Positions 51,903-60,120 of a DNA stretch of 64,000 nt are shown piece after piece. The stretch is taken from positions 372,001 through 436,000 of the forward strand of contig CAVQON010000015.1 of assembly GCA_963714455.1 (NCBI GenBank). Reading direction: 5' to 3'. This DNA is from CAVQGZ01 sp963714455 (lineage in GTDB: Bacteria > Actinomycetota > Actinomycetes > Jiangellales > Jiangellaceae). Position 1 is the stretch's first letter, and each line of letters starts with the position of its first letter. Below the pieces are notes generated by a model, which saw only the letters and a list, made by a program, of their open reading frames with translations, was not told where the DNA came from and did not search any database. Made by a program: the position numbers and the translations under genes.

Positions 51903-53836
51903 TGAGCACCCCGACGCACGCGCAGACCACCGCCCCGCAGACCGGTCCGACACGCACGCTCGTCACCATGGTCCACGAGCGGGCCGAGAAGCAGCCGGAC
52001 CTTGTCGCGATGCGCGTCAAGCGTCTGGGCATCTGGCAAGACATCACCTGGGCCGAGTACGCCGACACGGTCTCACTCGTCGGCCACGCCCTGCTGTCGC
52101 TGGGGATCGAGCCCGGCGACCGCGTGGCCGTGCACTCCGAGAACCGGCCGGAGTGGTTGTTCAGCGACCTGGGCACGATCGCCGTGCGGGGCATCACGGT
52201 GGGCCTCTACCCCACCAACCCCCCGGCCGAGGTGTCGTACCTGCTGCGCGACTCCGGCTCGCGCATCCTCGTCGCCGAAGACCAGGAGCAGGTCGACAAG
52301 GCCCTGGAGGTCGAGGCCGACTGCCCTGAGCTGGAGTGGATCGTCTACCTCGAGCCACGCGGGGTCGCCTCGATGGACCACCCCAAGCTGATGAGCTGGA
52401 CCGACTTCGTCGAGCGGGGGCGCGGCCACCGCGAGGCGAACCCCGACGCCTTGGACGCGCTCGCCGCGGCCGCCAAGCCGAGCGACGTCGTCACGCTGGT
52501 CTACACGTCCGGCACGACCGGTCCACCCAAGGGAGCGATGCTCTCCAACGCCAACGTGGGCTTCGCCACCGGCGTGATCGCCGACGGTGGCGGCATCTAC
52601 CAGCCTCCCCCGGCACCGGACGACGTGATCCTCTCCTACCTGCCGCTGTGCCACGTGGCCGAGCGGGCGATCACCACTTGGACGAACGCCTCTGCCGGTG
52701 TGCTGGTGCACTTCGCCGAGTCGATCGAGACGGTGACGACCAACCTGCGCGAGGTGCAGCCCACGCTGTTCTTCGCCGTGCCCCGTATCTGGGAGAAGCT
52801 CAAGGCCAGCATCGAGATCAAGATGATGTCGGCGTCACGGCTGAAGAAGGCCAACTACGGCTTCTGGATGAAGGTCGGCGAGAGCATGGCGAACCGCCTG
52901 GTCGCCAACGGCGGCTCGCACACCTTCGTCACCCGGATGATGTACGCGCTCGGGTACCTCTTCTTGTTCCGGGCGCTGCGCGACCGTGTCGGCCTGCGCA
53001 AGGTGCGCGCAGCGTCCTCGGCCGCCGCCCCCATCGCCCCGGAGGTGCTCTTCTACTTCTTCAGCATGGGCGTGGTGATCAACGAGCTCTACGGCATGAC
53101 GGAGAACTCCGCGATCGCCACCACCAACCGCGCCGGTCGCATCAAGCTGGGCACCGTCGGCGAGGCGCAGCCCGGCACCGAGGTACGCATCGACGAGGTC
53201 ACCGGCGAGATCCTCACCCGCCACCCCGGCGTGTTCGCCGGCTACTGGAACAAGCCCGACGCGACCGCCGAGACGATCGACGCGGACGGGTGGCTGCACA
53301 CCGGCGACGTCGGTGAATGGGTGGACGGCACGCACGTCAAGATCATCGACCGCATCAAGGACATCATCATCACCGCCGGCGGCAAGAACATCTCGCCCTC
53401 GGAGATCGAGAACTCGCTCAAGTCGTCGCCCTTCATCCGCGAGGCCATCGTGATCGGGGACAAGAAGCCGTACCTGACCGCGCTCATCGGCATCGAAGAA
53501 GACACCGTCGGCTCGTGGGCGCAGGCCCAGCGCGTCCCGTACACGACCTACCGCGACCTCTCGGAGAAGGCGGAGGTGATCAAGCTCGTGCAGGGCATCG
53601 TCCGCGACGTCAACGAGCGGTACGCGCGGGTGGAGAACATCCGCAAGTTCCGGATGATCCCCAAGTCCCTCGACCACGAGGACGGCGAGCTCACGGCGAC
53701 CCAGAAGGTCAAGCGCTCGTCGCTGATGTCGCTGTTCGACACCCTTGTGGACGACATGTACGCCGGCACCGACCGGTTGGCCGGCGGCGACCTCACCTCG
53801 ATCATCACGCCGCAGAACGAGACGGCGGGCGTCTGA
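51902..53836 (+). CDS. Long-chain acyl-CoA synthetase-like AMP-binding protein
   Basis: ANL-superfamily ligase of 644 residues that would adenylate a carboxylic acid and transfer it to CoA. The phosphate loop is YTSGTTGPPKGAMLSN, A5 is ELYGMTENSA, A7/A8 is WLHTGDVGEW to IDRIKDIIITAGG, and the C-terminal Lys is near ELTATQKVKR. FadD15-type length. It lies between livG and livH with TGATG overlaps on both sides, so import and CoA activation are produced together. The acid is not identifiable. Confidence 0.93.
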   Translation: MSTPTHAQTTAPQTGPTRTLVTMVHERAEKQPDLVAMRVKRLGIWQDITWAEYADTVSLVGHALLSLGIEPGDRVAVHSENRPEWLFSDLGTIAVRGITVGLYPTNPPAEVSYLLRDSGSRILVAEDQEQVDKALEVEADCPELEWIVYLEPRGVASMDHPKLMSWTDFVERGRGHREANPDALDALAAAAKPSDVVTLVYTSGTTGPPKGAMLSNANVGFATGVIADGGGIYQPPPAPDDVILSYLPLCHVAERAITTWTNASAGVLVHFAESIETVTTNLREVQPTLFFAVPRIWEKLKASIEIKMMSASRLKKANYGFWMKVGESMANRLVANGGSHTFVTRMMYALGYLFLFRALRDRVGLRKVRAASSAAAPIAPEVLFYFFSMGVVINELYGMTENSAIATTNRAGRIKLGTVGEAQPGTEVRIDEVTGEILTRHPGVFAGYWNKPDATAETIDADGWLHTGDVGEWVDGTHVKIIDRIKDIIITAGGKNISPSEIENSLKSSPFIREAIVIGDKKPYLTALIGIEEDTVGSWAQAQRVPYTTYRDLSEKAEVIKLVQGIVRDVNERYARVENIRKFRMIPKSLDHEDGELTATQKVKRSSLMSLFDTLVDDMYAGTDRLAGGDLTSIITPQNETAGV

Positions 53837-54732
53837 TGGAGACGTTCGTCGCCGCCATCATCGGCGGGCTCGGCACCGGCGCCGTCTACGCCCTGCTGGG
53901 TGTCGGCTTCGTGATCATCTACCGCGCCACCGAGGTGATCAACTTCGCCCAGCCGGCCCTGATGATCCTGGGCGCCTACGCCTCGAGCGCCTTCGTGAAC
54001 CAGGTCGGCCTGCCGTTCTGGGCCTCGGTGGTCGCCGCGATGCTCACGCTGGCGGCAGTCGGGATGATCACCGAGCGCATCGCGCTTCGCCCGATGGTCG
54101 GGCGACCGTCGTTCTCGGCGGCCACGGTCACCGTCGGTGTGTTCATCGTGCTGCTGATCGTGGCGTTCCGGCTGATCGGCCCCGACATCATCACCGCCGG
54201 AGACCCGTGGGGCCTGAGCACCATCGAGGTGTTCGGCGCGACCGTGTTCACCCTCGACCTGGCCAAGATCGTGATCTCGCTGGTGGCGATCGCGGCCGTC
54301 GGCATCTTCTTGGCCCGCTCCCGCGTCGGTCTGGCCATGCGCGCCACGGCGCTGGACCAGGAGGTCGCCCTCGCCCAGGGAGTGAAGGTCGGACGCATGT
54401 TCGGCCTGTCGTGGGGCATCTCGGCCGGGCTGGCCGCGCTCGCCGGCGTGCTGGTCAGCAGCGGCGCCACCGGCGTGGACGCCACCATCGCCCTGGTCGC
54501 GCTCAAGGCGCTGCCCGTGATCATCCTGGGCGGGCTCGACTCCATCAAGGGTTCGGTGATCGCCGGCCTTCTCATCGGCATCGCCGAGGGCCTCACCAAG
54601 GCCTACCAGCCGGAGTACGCCCCCTGGCTGGGCGCCAACTTCGACCTCGTCGTGCCCTACCTGATCATGATCGTGGTGCTGATGGTGCGCCCCTACGGCA
54701 TGTTCGGCACCAAGGAGGTGGTGCGGGTATGA
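53836..54732 (+). CDS. livH: Liv-type ABC transporter permease
   Basis: Membrane permease of 298 residues, with about eight helices and the LivH signature GTGAVYALLGVGFVIIYRATE and INFAQPALMILGAY near the N-terminus. The ATPase-contact loop includes RATALDQEVALAQGVKV. ATG 53836 overlaps the preceding stop, and its own stop overlaps livM (ATGA). Confidence 0.93.
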   Translation: METFVAAIIGGLGTGAVYALLGVGFVIIYRATEVINFAQPALMILGAYASSAFVNQVGLPFWASVVAAMLTLAAVGMITERIALRPMVGRPSFSAATVTVGVFIVLLIVAFRLIGPDIITAGDPWGLSTIEVFGATVFTLDLAKIVISLVAIAAVGIFLARSRVGLAMRATALDQEVALAQGVKVGRMFGLSWGISAGLAALAGVLVSSGATGVDATIALVALKALPVIILGGLDSIKGSVIAGLLIGIAEGLTKAYQPEYAPWLGANFDLVVPYLIMIVVLMVRPYGMFGTKEVVRV

Positions 54733-55868
54733 GCGCTGCCACCTCGCAGCGGACCCTCCGGGGCCGACCCCTGCTGTTCACCCGCTACGCCGACGAGCTG
54801 AAGATCTTCGACACGCCGACCAAGCGCAACGTGACGTGGCTGCTCATCGCGGTGACGCTGGCGCTGCCGTTCGCCCTCGAGCGCGACATGGTGAGCCTGC
54901 TGAGCACCGTGTTCGTGTTCGCGATCGGGGGCATCGGGCTCAACGTCCTCACGGGGTACGCCGGGCAGGTGTCGCTCGGGCACGCCTTCTTCCTCGGCCT
55001 GGGCGCCTACACCGCCGCGGTGCTCGGTGGTGAGCCGTCGGGTGGCGTGGTCGGCCTCGAGCTCGACATGGCGATCTGGCTGCCGATGGCGGGCATCGTG
55101 CCTGCCCTGGTGGGGCTCGCCGTCGCGCCGCTCGCGGCGCGCGTCCGGGGGCTGTACCTGGCGATCCTGACCCTCGGCCTGGTCTTCATCGGTGAGCACA
55201 TCTTCAAGGAGGCCGACTGGGCCACCGGCGGGGCCGGCGTCGGGCGTGCTCCTGCAGAGGCGGTGCTGTTCGGCTTCGACCTGTTCGCCCCGCACGAGAT
55301 CCTCGGCTACCGGCTGGACCGGTTCGCCGTCTTCTACTACGCCTGCTTCGTCATCTTCGTGATCATGGCGTTCGGGGCTCGCAACTTCACCCGCTCGCGC
55401 TTCGGCCGGTCGTTCGCCGCGGTGCGTGACCGCGACGTGGCCGCGGAGGTCATGGGCGTCAACCTGCTGCGCACCAAGACGTTGGCGTTCGCCGTCTCGT
55501 CGTTCTACGCCGGCATCGCGGGCGCCCTGCTCTCGATCATCTTCGGCCGCATCACCCCGGAGAACTGGAACCTGTTCCTGTCCATCGACTTCCTCGCCGT
55601 CGTCTTCATCGGCGGGCTGGCGACCATCAGCGGCTCGATCATGGGCGCGGTGTTCGTGGTGATGCTGCCCAAGCTGGTGCAGGAGCTGTCGGACTACATC
55701 CCGCTCACCTCCGACGTCGGCCAGGGCGGGCTGTTCACCGTCTTCCAGCTGCAGTCGCTGCTGTTCGGCGTGCTGATCGTGCTGTTCCTCGTCCTCGAGC
55801 CACGAGGGCTCTACGGCTTGTGGATCAGGGTGCGCAACTACTTCAAGGCGTGGCCCTTCTCCTACTGA
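54729..55868 (+). CDS. livM: Liv-type ABC transporter permease
   Basis: Second permease, 379 residues. A hydrophilic N-terminal 40 residues is followed by GIGLNVLTGYAGQVSLGHAF, the LivM mark, and the coupling loop FAAVRDRDVAAEVMGVNLLR. The C-terminal segment carries FIGGLATISGSIMGAVFV. Last gene of the liv operon; a hairpin begins at its stop. Confidence 0.93.
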   Translation: MSAATSQRTLRGRPLLFTRYADELKIFDTPTKRNVTWLLIAVTLALPFALERDMVSLLSTVFVFAIGGIGLNVLTGYAGQVSLGHAFFLGLGAYTAAVLGGEPSGGVVGLELDMAIWLPMAGIVPALVGLAVAPLAARVRGLYLAILTLGLVFIGEHIFKEADWATGGAGVGRAPAEAVLFGFDLFAPHEILGYRLDRFAVFYYACFVIFVIMAFGARNFTRSRFGRSFAAVRDRDVAAEVMGVNLLRTKTLAFAVSSFYAGIAGALLSIIFGRITPENWNLFLSIDFLAVVFIGGLATISGSIMGAVFVVMLPKLVQELSDYIPLTSDVGQGGLFTVFQLQSLLFGVLIVLFLVLEPRGLYGLWIRVRNYFKAWPFSY

Positions 55869-55889
55869 CCCGACGACACCACCGTCGGG
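55869..55889 (+). terminator. Hairpin at the end of the liv operon
   Basis: CCCGACG (55869-55875) and CGTCGGG (55883-55889) form a 7-bp stem with a 7-nt loop directly after the livM stop. No U-run. Confidence 0.5.
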
Positions 55890-55912
55890 GCCACGGGGCG
55901 TTGGTCCGGGGC

Positions 55913-55926
55913 GGGACTTTGGTCCT
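55913..55926 (+). promoter_or_regulatory. DosR/DevR-like box upstream of the V-ATPase operon
   Basis: GGGACTTTGGTCCT agrees with the mycobacterial DosR core GGGACTWWAGTCCC at all but two positions. A further GGTCC half-site lies 18 bp upstream (55903-55907). It is about 112 nt before the first V-ATPase gene. No DosR-family gene is in the window. Confidence 0.45.
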
Positions 55927-56037
55927 GCTCCCGCAGTCGTCACGCCCTGACCTTCGGGACGGGATGCCCGCCACGATGACCTGGACGGGCTCCTCGGCCC
56001 GAGTTCACGCGGGCCTGGAGCCGGCGAGGAGCGCACC

Positions 56038-56520
56038 ATGGCGGGGTCGAGAGGATTCCTCGACCGGTTCCGCGCCAGCGGGACGCCCGGCGCCGCCGCC
56101 GGCGCCGGTGTTCCTGCCGACCGAGTCGCCGAGCGCGACGCCGAGCTCGCCGAGGTCTTCTCCCGCCTGGACCCGACCGAGGCCGACGCGACCCGCATCC
56201 GTGCCGACGGCGCCCGGCGTGCCCGCCAGGTGCAGGCGAGCGCGACCGAGCGGGCTCGCCGCATGGTCGCCGCCGCGCGCCACGACGCGGAGTCCGAACG
56301 GCGCGCGGCCGCGGCCAGGATCGCCGCCGCGACCGAGCACGAGACGCAGCAGACGTTGGACGCCGCCGAGCGGGACGCCGCGGCCGTGCGCGCGCACGCC
56401 GCCGTCCACGCTCCCGTCCTGGTCGAGCAGGTGCTGGACGAGGTCGCCCGCCGCCTCGGCGTGACGACCCTGCGAGCCACCGCCGCGGCGGTCCCTCCCG
56501 AGCCCCCGGACGCGCCGTGA
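56038..56520 (+). CDS. V-type ATPase peripheral-stalk G/H-like subunit
   Basis: A 160-residue protein, mostly a long Ala/Arg/Glu-rich coiled coil (DATRIRADGARRARQVQASA and following) with a short head and a Pro-rich tail. Similarity is by composition and position: first gene of the operon, where archaeal-type clusters carry the G/H stalk subunit that pairs with subunit E. GAGGAG precedes ATG 56038. Its stop overlaps the next gene. Confidence 0.75.
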   Translation: MAGSRGFLDRFRASGTPGAAAGAGVPADRVAERDAELAEVFSRLDPTEADATRIRADGARRARQVQASATERARRMVAAARHDAESERRAAAARIAAATEHETQQTLDAAERDAAAVRAHAAVHAPVLVEQVLDEVARRLGVTTLRATAAAVPPEPPDAP

Positions 56521-57440
56521 GCAGCGCCTGGGTCGCCGCCAGCGTCCGTGGCCGAGCGCTCGCCCGGCGCCGCCTCGGCCTGGCCGGGACGCGACGACTC
56601 GCCGCCGCCGGCTCGCTGGAGCAAGCCATCGCCGATCTCGCCGAGACGGCCTACGGCCACGACGTCCGACCCGGCGACGACATCGCTGCCGCGCAGCACA
56701 ACGTCGCCGCCGCGTTGCTGTGGCACCTGCGCGTGCTCGGTGGCTGGGTGCCGCGCTCGGGCACGCCCGCCCTGCGAGCACTGGGCGGTGCGTTCGAGGT
56801 AGCCAACGTCGACGAGCACCTGTGCCTGGTGACGGGCGGCAGCGGATCGGCGACGTTCCGGCTCGGGTCGTTCGCCACGGCCTGGCCGCGCCTGGTCGCC
56901 ACGACCACGCCGCACGACCTGCGCGAGGTGCTCGCCACGTCCGCCTGGGGTGACCCCGGCAGCGACGGCGTGCGAACAGTGCGTATGCACATGCGCCTGC
57001 GCTGGACCGCGCGGGTGGCCGACGCCGTCCCGTTCGCGGCCCCGTGGATGGCCGGGGCGAGCGCGCTGATCGTGGCCCGTGAGCAGATGGTCGACCCCCG
57101 CCGACTGCCCGACGCCGTCGTCGCGGCGGCCGAGCCGACGCTCGGGTCGGGGTGGGCGGTCGCGCACAGTCCCGCCCAGCCGCTTGCGGGGCTGGCGCGC
57201 GAGGCGGTCTGGGCGGTGGACGGCGTCCATGACGTGCACGACCTGTGGCGGGCCGAGGCCCGGTGGTGGAAGCGCGTGGAGAGCGACGCCTTCACCCGTC
57301 TGCGCGGCTCGTCGTTCGACGTCGAGCCCGTCGTCGCCGGGCTGGCCGTGCTGGCGGTGGATGCCTGGCGGGTGCGTGCCGCGCTGGAGACGGTGGCCGG
57401 TCGCCGCGAGAGTCTGGAGCTGTTCGATGCCGTGGCGTGA
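56517..57440 (+). CDS. V-type ATPase subunit C-like (AC39/d family)
   Basis: A 307-residue, mainly helical soluble protein. The start WVAASVRGRALARRRLG resembles the N-terminus of V-ATPase subunit C/AC39, which links the central stalk to the membrane ring. Several Trp-rich helices follow (RAEARWWKRVE). It is diverged and identified mainly by place between stalk and I subunits. GTG overlaps the previous stop, and its end overlaps the subunit I start by 14 nt. Confidence 0.78.
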   Translation: MSSAWVAASVRGRALARRRLGLAGTRRLAAAGSLEQAIADLAETAYGHDVRPGDDIAAAQHNVAAALLWHLRVLGGWVPRSGTPALRALGGAFEVANVDEHLCLVTGGSGSATFRLGSFATAWPRLVATTTPHDLREVLATSAWGDPGSDGVRTVRMHMRLRWTARVADAVPFAAPWMAGASALIVAREQMVDPRRLPDAVVAAAEPTLGSGWAVAHSPAQPLAGLAREAVWAVDGVHDVHDLWRAEARWWKRVESDAFTRLRGSSFDVEPVVAGLAVLAVDAWRVRAALETVAGRRESLELFDAVA

Positions 57441-58854
57441 GACGGTCGAACCGGTCCGCATGCAGCGGGTGGCCCTCGTCGGCCCGCAGCGCACCTGGCG
57501 CCACATCCTGGCCACCGTCGCGGACAGCGGAGCCCTGCAGATCGACCACCTCTACGACCCCGCGGAGTCGGTTCCCGACGAGGCGACCCGCGAGCTTCAC
57601 GCGCTCGCCCCGGACGGCGTACGCGAACCGGTGGTGTGCTGGGACGAGCCGGACCTGCACGCTCTGGCCGCACAGCAGCCCAGCGACCAGGCAGCGGCGA
57701 TGCTGGCCGGGGAGTCCGAGCTGCTCCGCGTCACCGGCGACTCCGTGCGTCGCGCGTCGGTGGCCGCGATCCCCGCCTGGGTACCGGCAGCCCGACGCGA
57801 GCAGGTCGCCGAGCGGATCGCCCCGTACGGCGGCGCGCTCGTCCCGCTCCCCCAGCCGCGCGGCGTCGACCCGCCCACGATGATGGCACCGCGGGGCACG
57901 GTCGGTCGCTCGTTCGAGCCCCTGGTGCGCACCTACGCGACCGTCCCGTACGCCGACGTCGACCCCACGATGGTCGCCGGCCTGGCCTACGTCTTCATGT
58001 TCGGCATGATGTTCGCCGACGCCGGCCACGGGCTTCTGCTGCTGGTGCTCGGGCTGCTGCTGCGCTCCGGCCGTCTGCGCGGGGTCGACCGCTTCCGTCA
58101 CGTCTGGCCGTTCGTCGTGGGTGCCGGCCTGACGTCCATCGTGTTCGGGGTGCTCTTCGGCGAGTTCTTCGGCCCCACCGGCGTGCTGGAGCCGTTGTGG
58201 CTCGATCCGCTGGAAGACCCGATCACGTTGCTGGGGGCGGCGATCGGCGTGGGCGCCGTGCTGCTCGCCGGGTCGTACGCCCTGGGCACGATCAACCGAT
58301 GGCGGGAGAGCGGCTGGCAGGCGGCCCTGGTCGCGCAGAGCGGGCTCGCCGGCGTCGCCCTGTTCCTCGGCCTCGGCATCGTCGCCTGGGGGGTGGCCGC
58401 CGGGGTGAGCGCGTTGGTCTGGACAGGCGCGGTGGTCGGCGTGGCCGGGATCGTGCTGACCTACATCGGCTTGTTCGCGACCTCCGGCGGTGGCGGGGCC
58501 GGGGCTGCTCAGGCGACTGTCGAGGTGTTCGACGCCGTGATCCGGCTGGGCACCAGCCTGGTGTCGTTCGCCCGGCTGGCGGCGTTCGGCCTGGCGCACG
58601 CCGCGCTCACCGCACTCGTCTGGGACGGCACGACCTCGCTGGCCGACACCGGGGCCCTCGGCATGCTCGGCGCGGTCGTGCTCTTCGTGGTGGGCAACGC
58701 CGCGATCTTCGCCTTCGAGGCGCTGGTCGCCGGCATCCAGGCCTTGCGCCTGGAGTACTACGAGCTGTTCTCGCGGGTGTTCGAGTCTGAGGGCCGCCCG
58801 TTCGTCCCGTGGCACGTCCCCCTCGTGCACACCCAACCGTCGGAGGTGTTGTGA
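57427..58854 (+). CDS. V-type ATPase subunit I (membrane stator, a-subunit)
   Basis: A 475-residue protein, shorter than the usual 600-700. The cytosolic N-terminal domain is only about 175 residues, while the membrane half is intact: FMFGMMFADAGHGLLLLVLG, then FGVLFGEFFGPTG, and the essential Arg in SLVSFARLAAFGLAHAAL. It forms the ion half-channels against the K ring. ATG 57427 gives a 14-nt overlap; ATG 57463 is also possible. The short arm implies a reduced stator. Confidence 0.86.
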   Translation: MPWRETVEPVRMQRVALVGPQRTWRHILATVADSGALQIDHLYDPAESVPDEATRELHALAPDGVREPVVCWDEPDLHALAAQQPSDQAAAMLAGESELLRVTGDSVRRASVAAIPAWVPAARREQVAERIAPYGGALVPLPQPRGVDPPTMMAPRGTVGRSFEPLVRTYATVPYADVDPTMVAGLAYVFMFGMMFADAGHGLLLLVLGLLLRSGRLRGVDRFRHVWPFVVGAGLTSIVFGVLFGEFFGPTGVLEPLWLDPLEDPITLLGAAIGVGAVLLAGSYALGTINRWRESGWQAALVAQSGLAGVALFLGLGIVAWGVAAGVSALVWTGAVVGVAGIVLTYIGLFATSGGGGAGAAQATVEVFDAVIRLGTSLVSFARLAAFGLAHAALTALVWDGTTSLADTGALGMLGAVVLFVVGNAAIFAFEALVAGIQALRLEYYELFSRVFESEGRPFVPWHVPLVHTQPSEVL

Positions 58855-59340
58855 GTGTCTGCATGGCTGATCGGCCTGCCCGTGCTCGTCGTCGCCGCGG
58901 TGGTGGTGCAGGCGCTTGTACGCCGACGTGGCCGGACGGCGCTGCGCGCGCTGCTCGTCGCTGACGTCGCCCTGGTGGTGGTCGCGCTCGGCGTGTTCGC
59001 CGTGGTGCTTGCCGGCAGCTCCGGCGCCCCCGCGGACGCGGCCGCTCCGCCCGGCGCGAGCACGGTGCTCACGCCCGCGACCCAGGGCGACACCACGCCG
59101 GCCGAGCCGGTCGCGGCCGACTCCTCCGCACGGTCGGCAGCGTTGTTCGGCGCGTCCATCGCGGTGGCCGGCTGCGGCATCGGGGCGGCCATCGGCGTCG
59201 CCTACACCGGGGCCGCTGCGCTGGCCGCCATCAGCGAGCGCCCGGAGATCTTCGGGCGGGCCATGGTGATCGTCGGTCTCGCCGAGGGCATCGCCATCTA
59301 CGGGCTCATCGTCGGCATCATCTTGATCGGGCAGGAGTAG
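58855..59340 (+). CDS. V-type ATPase subunit K (proteolipid ring)
   Basis: A 161-residue proteolipid. The c-type hairpin is at the C-terminus: GASIAVAGCGIGAAIGVAYT and VIVGLAEGIAIYGLIVGIIL, the Glu in LAEG carrying the ion. It is preceded by two more hydrophobic helices (WLIGLPVLVVAAVVVQALV and VALVVVALGVFAVVLAG) and an Ala/Pro/Thr-rich linker of about 40 residues, so only one ion site exists per four helices. GTG 58855 directly follows the subunit I stop. Proton or sodium use is undecided. Confidence 0.85.
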   Translation: MSAWLIGLPVLVVAAVVVQALVRRRGRTALRALLVADVALVVVALGVFAVVLAGSSGAPADAAAPPGASTVLTPATQGDTTPAEPVAADSSARSAALFGASIAVAGCGIGAAIGVAYTGAAALAAISERPEIFGRAMVIVGLAEGIAIYGLIVGIILIGQE

Positions 59341-59353
59341 GGGCGCAGGGCTG

Positions 59354-59572
59354 ATGGGCACCGTGGTGGCGATCGGACCGGCCGTCCAGGTGGCCGGATG
59401 GGCGTTGGCCGGCGTGGACGTCCGCCCAGCAGAGAACGGCGCCGACGCACGGACTCGGTGGGCGGCCCTGGGCGAGCAGGTCAGCCTCGTCATCGTGGCC
59501 GCGCCGACGGCCGAGGCGGTGGCGGGGCTGCCGAAGCCGCCGGGTTCCCTGGTGGCGGTGCTGCCGACATGA
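59354..59572 (+). CDS. V-type ATPase subunit F (short)
   Basis: A 72-residue Rossmann-like small subunit (VVAIGPAVQVAGWALAGVDV, LVIVAAPTAEAVAG, ending VAVLP), below the usual 100 or so. It is identified by position between K and E and by the alternating strand pattern. Its stop overlaps the subunit E start (ATGA). The C-terminal helix that contacts subunit D in other enzymes appears to be missing. Confidence 0.68.
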   Translation: MGTVVAIGPAVQVAGWALAGVDVRPAENGADARTRWAALGEQVSLVIVAAPTAEAVAGLPKPPGSLVAVLPT

Positions 59573-60120
59573 GCACGGCCGAGCGTGTGCCCGCCGCGCA
59601 CGACTCCCCTCGCCCGGCCGACCCGCTGGCCCCGGTGCGCGACGCGGTCCTGGCCGACGCCCGCCGCGACGCCGACGCCGACGTTGCAGCGGCCCAGCGT
59701 GCAGGCGATGCGCTGGTTGCCGCGGCGGCCGCGCAGGCCGAGACCATCCGTGCCGATGCCCGCGCCGAGGGTGAGCGCGACGCCGAGGCGGTGCGCGTCG
59801 CGCAGCGGGCGCGCGCACGCCGCCGGGCCCGCGCGATCGTGCTGGGCGCCCAGCAGGCCGCCCTCGACGACCTGCACCGCGAGGTGCGCAGCAGGCTGCG
59901 CGCGGCGTGGGAGCAGGAGAGCCTGCGCGCCGACCTGGTCGCCCGGCTCAGCGCTACCGCGCGCGCCGACCTCGGGCCCGACGTGGCGGTGCACGAGCAC
60001 CCGGACGGCGGCATCGTCGCCACCGTCGACGGTGCCCGGGCGATCTACCGGCTCGCCGACCTGGCCGACCAGGTGACAGCCGGCCTGCCTGACGCGCTGG
60101 TGGCGATGTGGACGCCGTGA
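59569..60120 (+). CDS. V-type ATPase subunit E (peripheral stalk)
   Basis: A 183-residue protein with a long N-terminal coiled coil (DARRDADADVAAAQRAGDAL and following) and a C-terminal alpha/beta head (VHEHPDGGIVATVDGARAIY), the layout of subunit E. ATG 59569 overlaps the F stop. Its stop overlaps GTG 60117 of subunit A. Confidence 0.8.
   Translation: MSTAERVPAAHDSPRPADPLAPVRDAVLADARRDADADVAAAQRAGDALVAAAAAQAETIRADARAEGERDAEAVRVAQRARARRRARAIVLGAQQAALDDLHREVRSRLRAAWEQESLRADLVARLSATARADLGPDVAVHEHPDGGIVATVDGARAIYRLADLADQVTAGLPDALVAMWTP

Noticed and set aside
55938..55956. Second DosR-like site (GACCTTCGGGAC region)
   Set aside because: Half-site order and spacing do not fit the palindrome; only the 55913-55926 match is kept.
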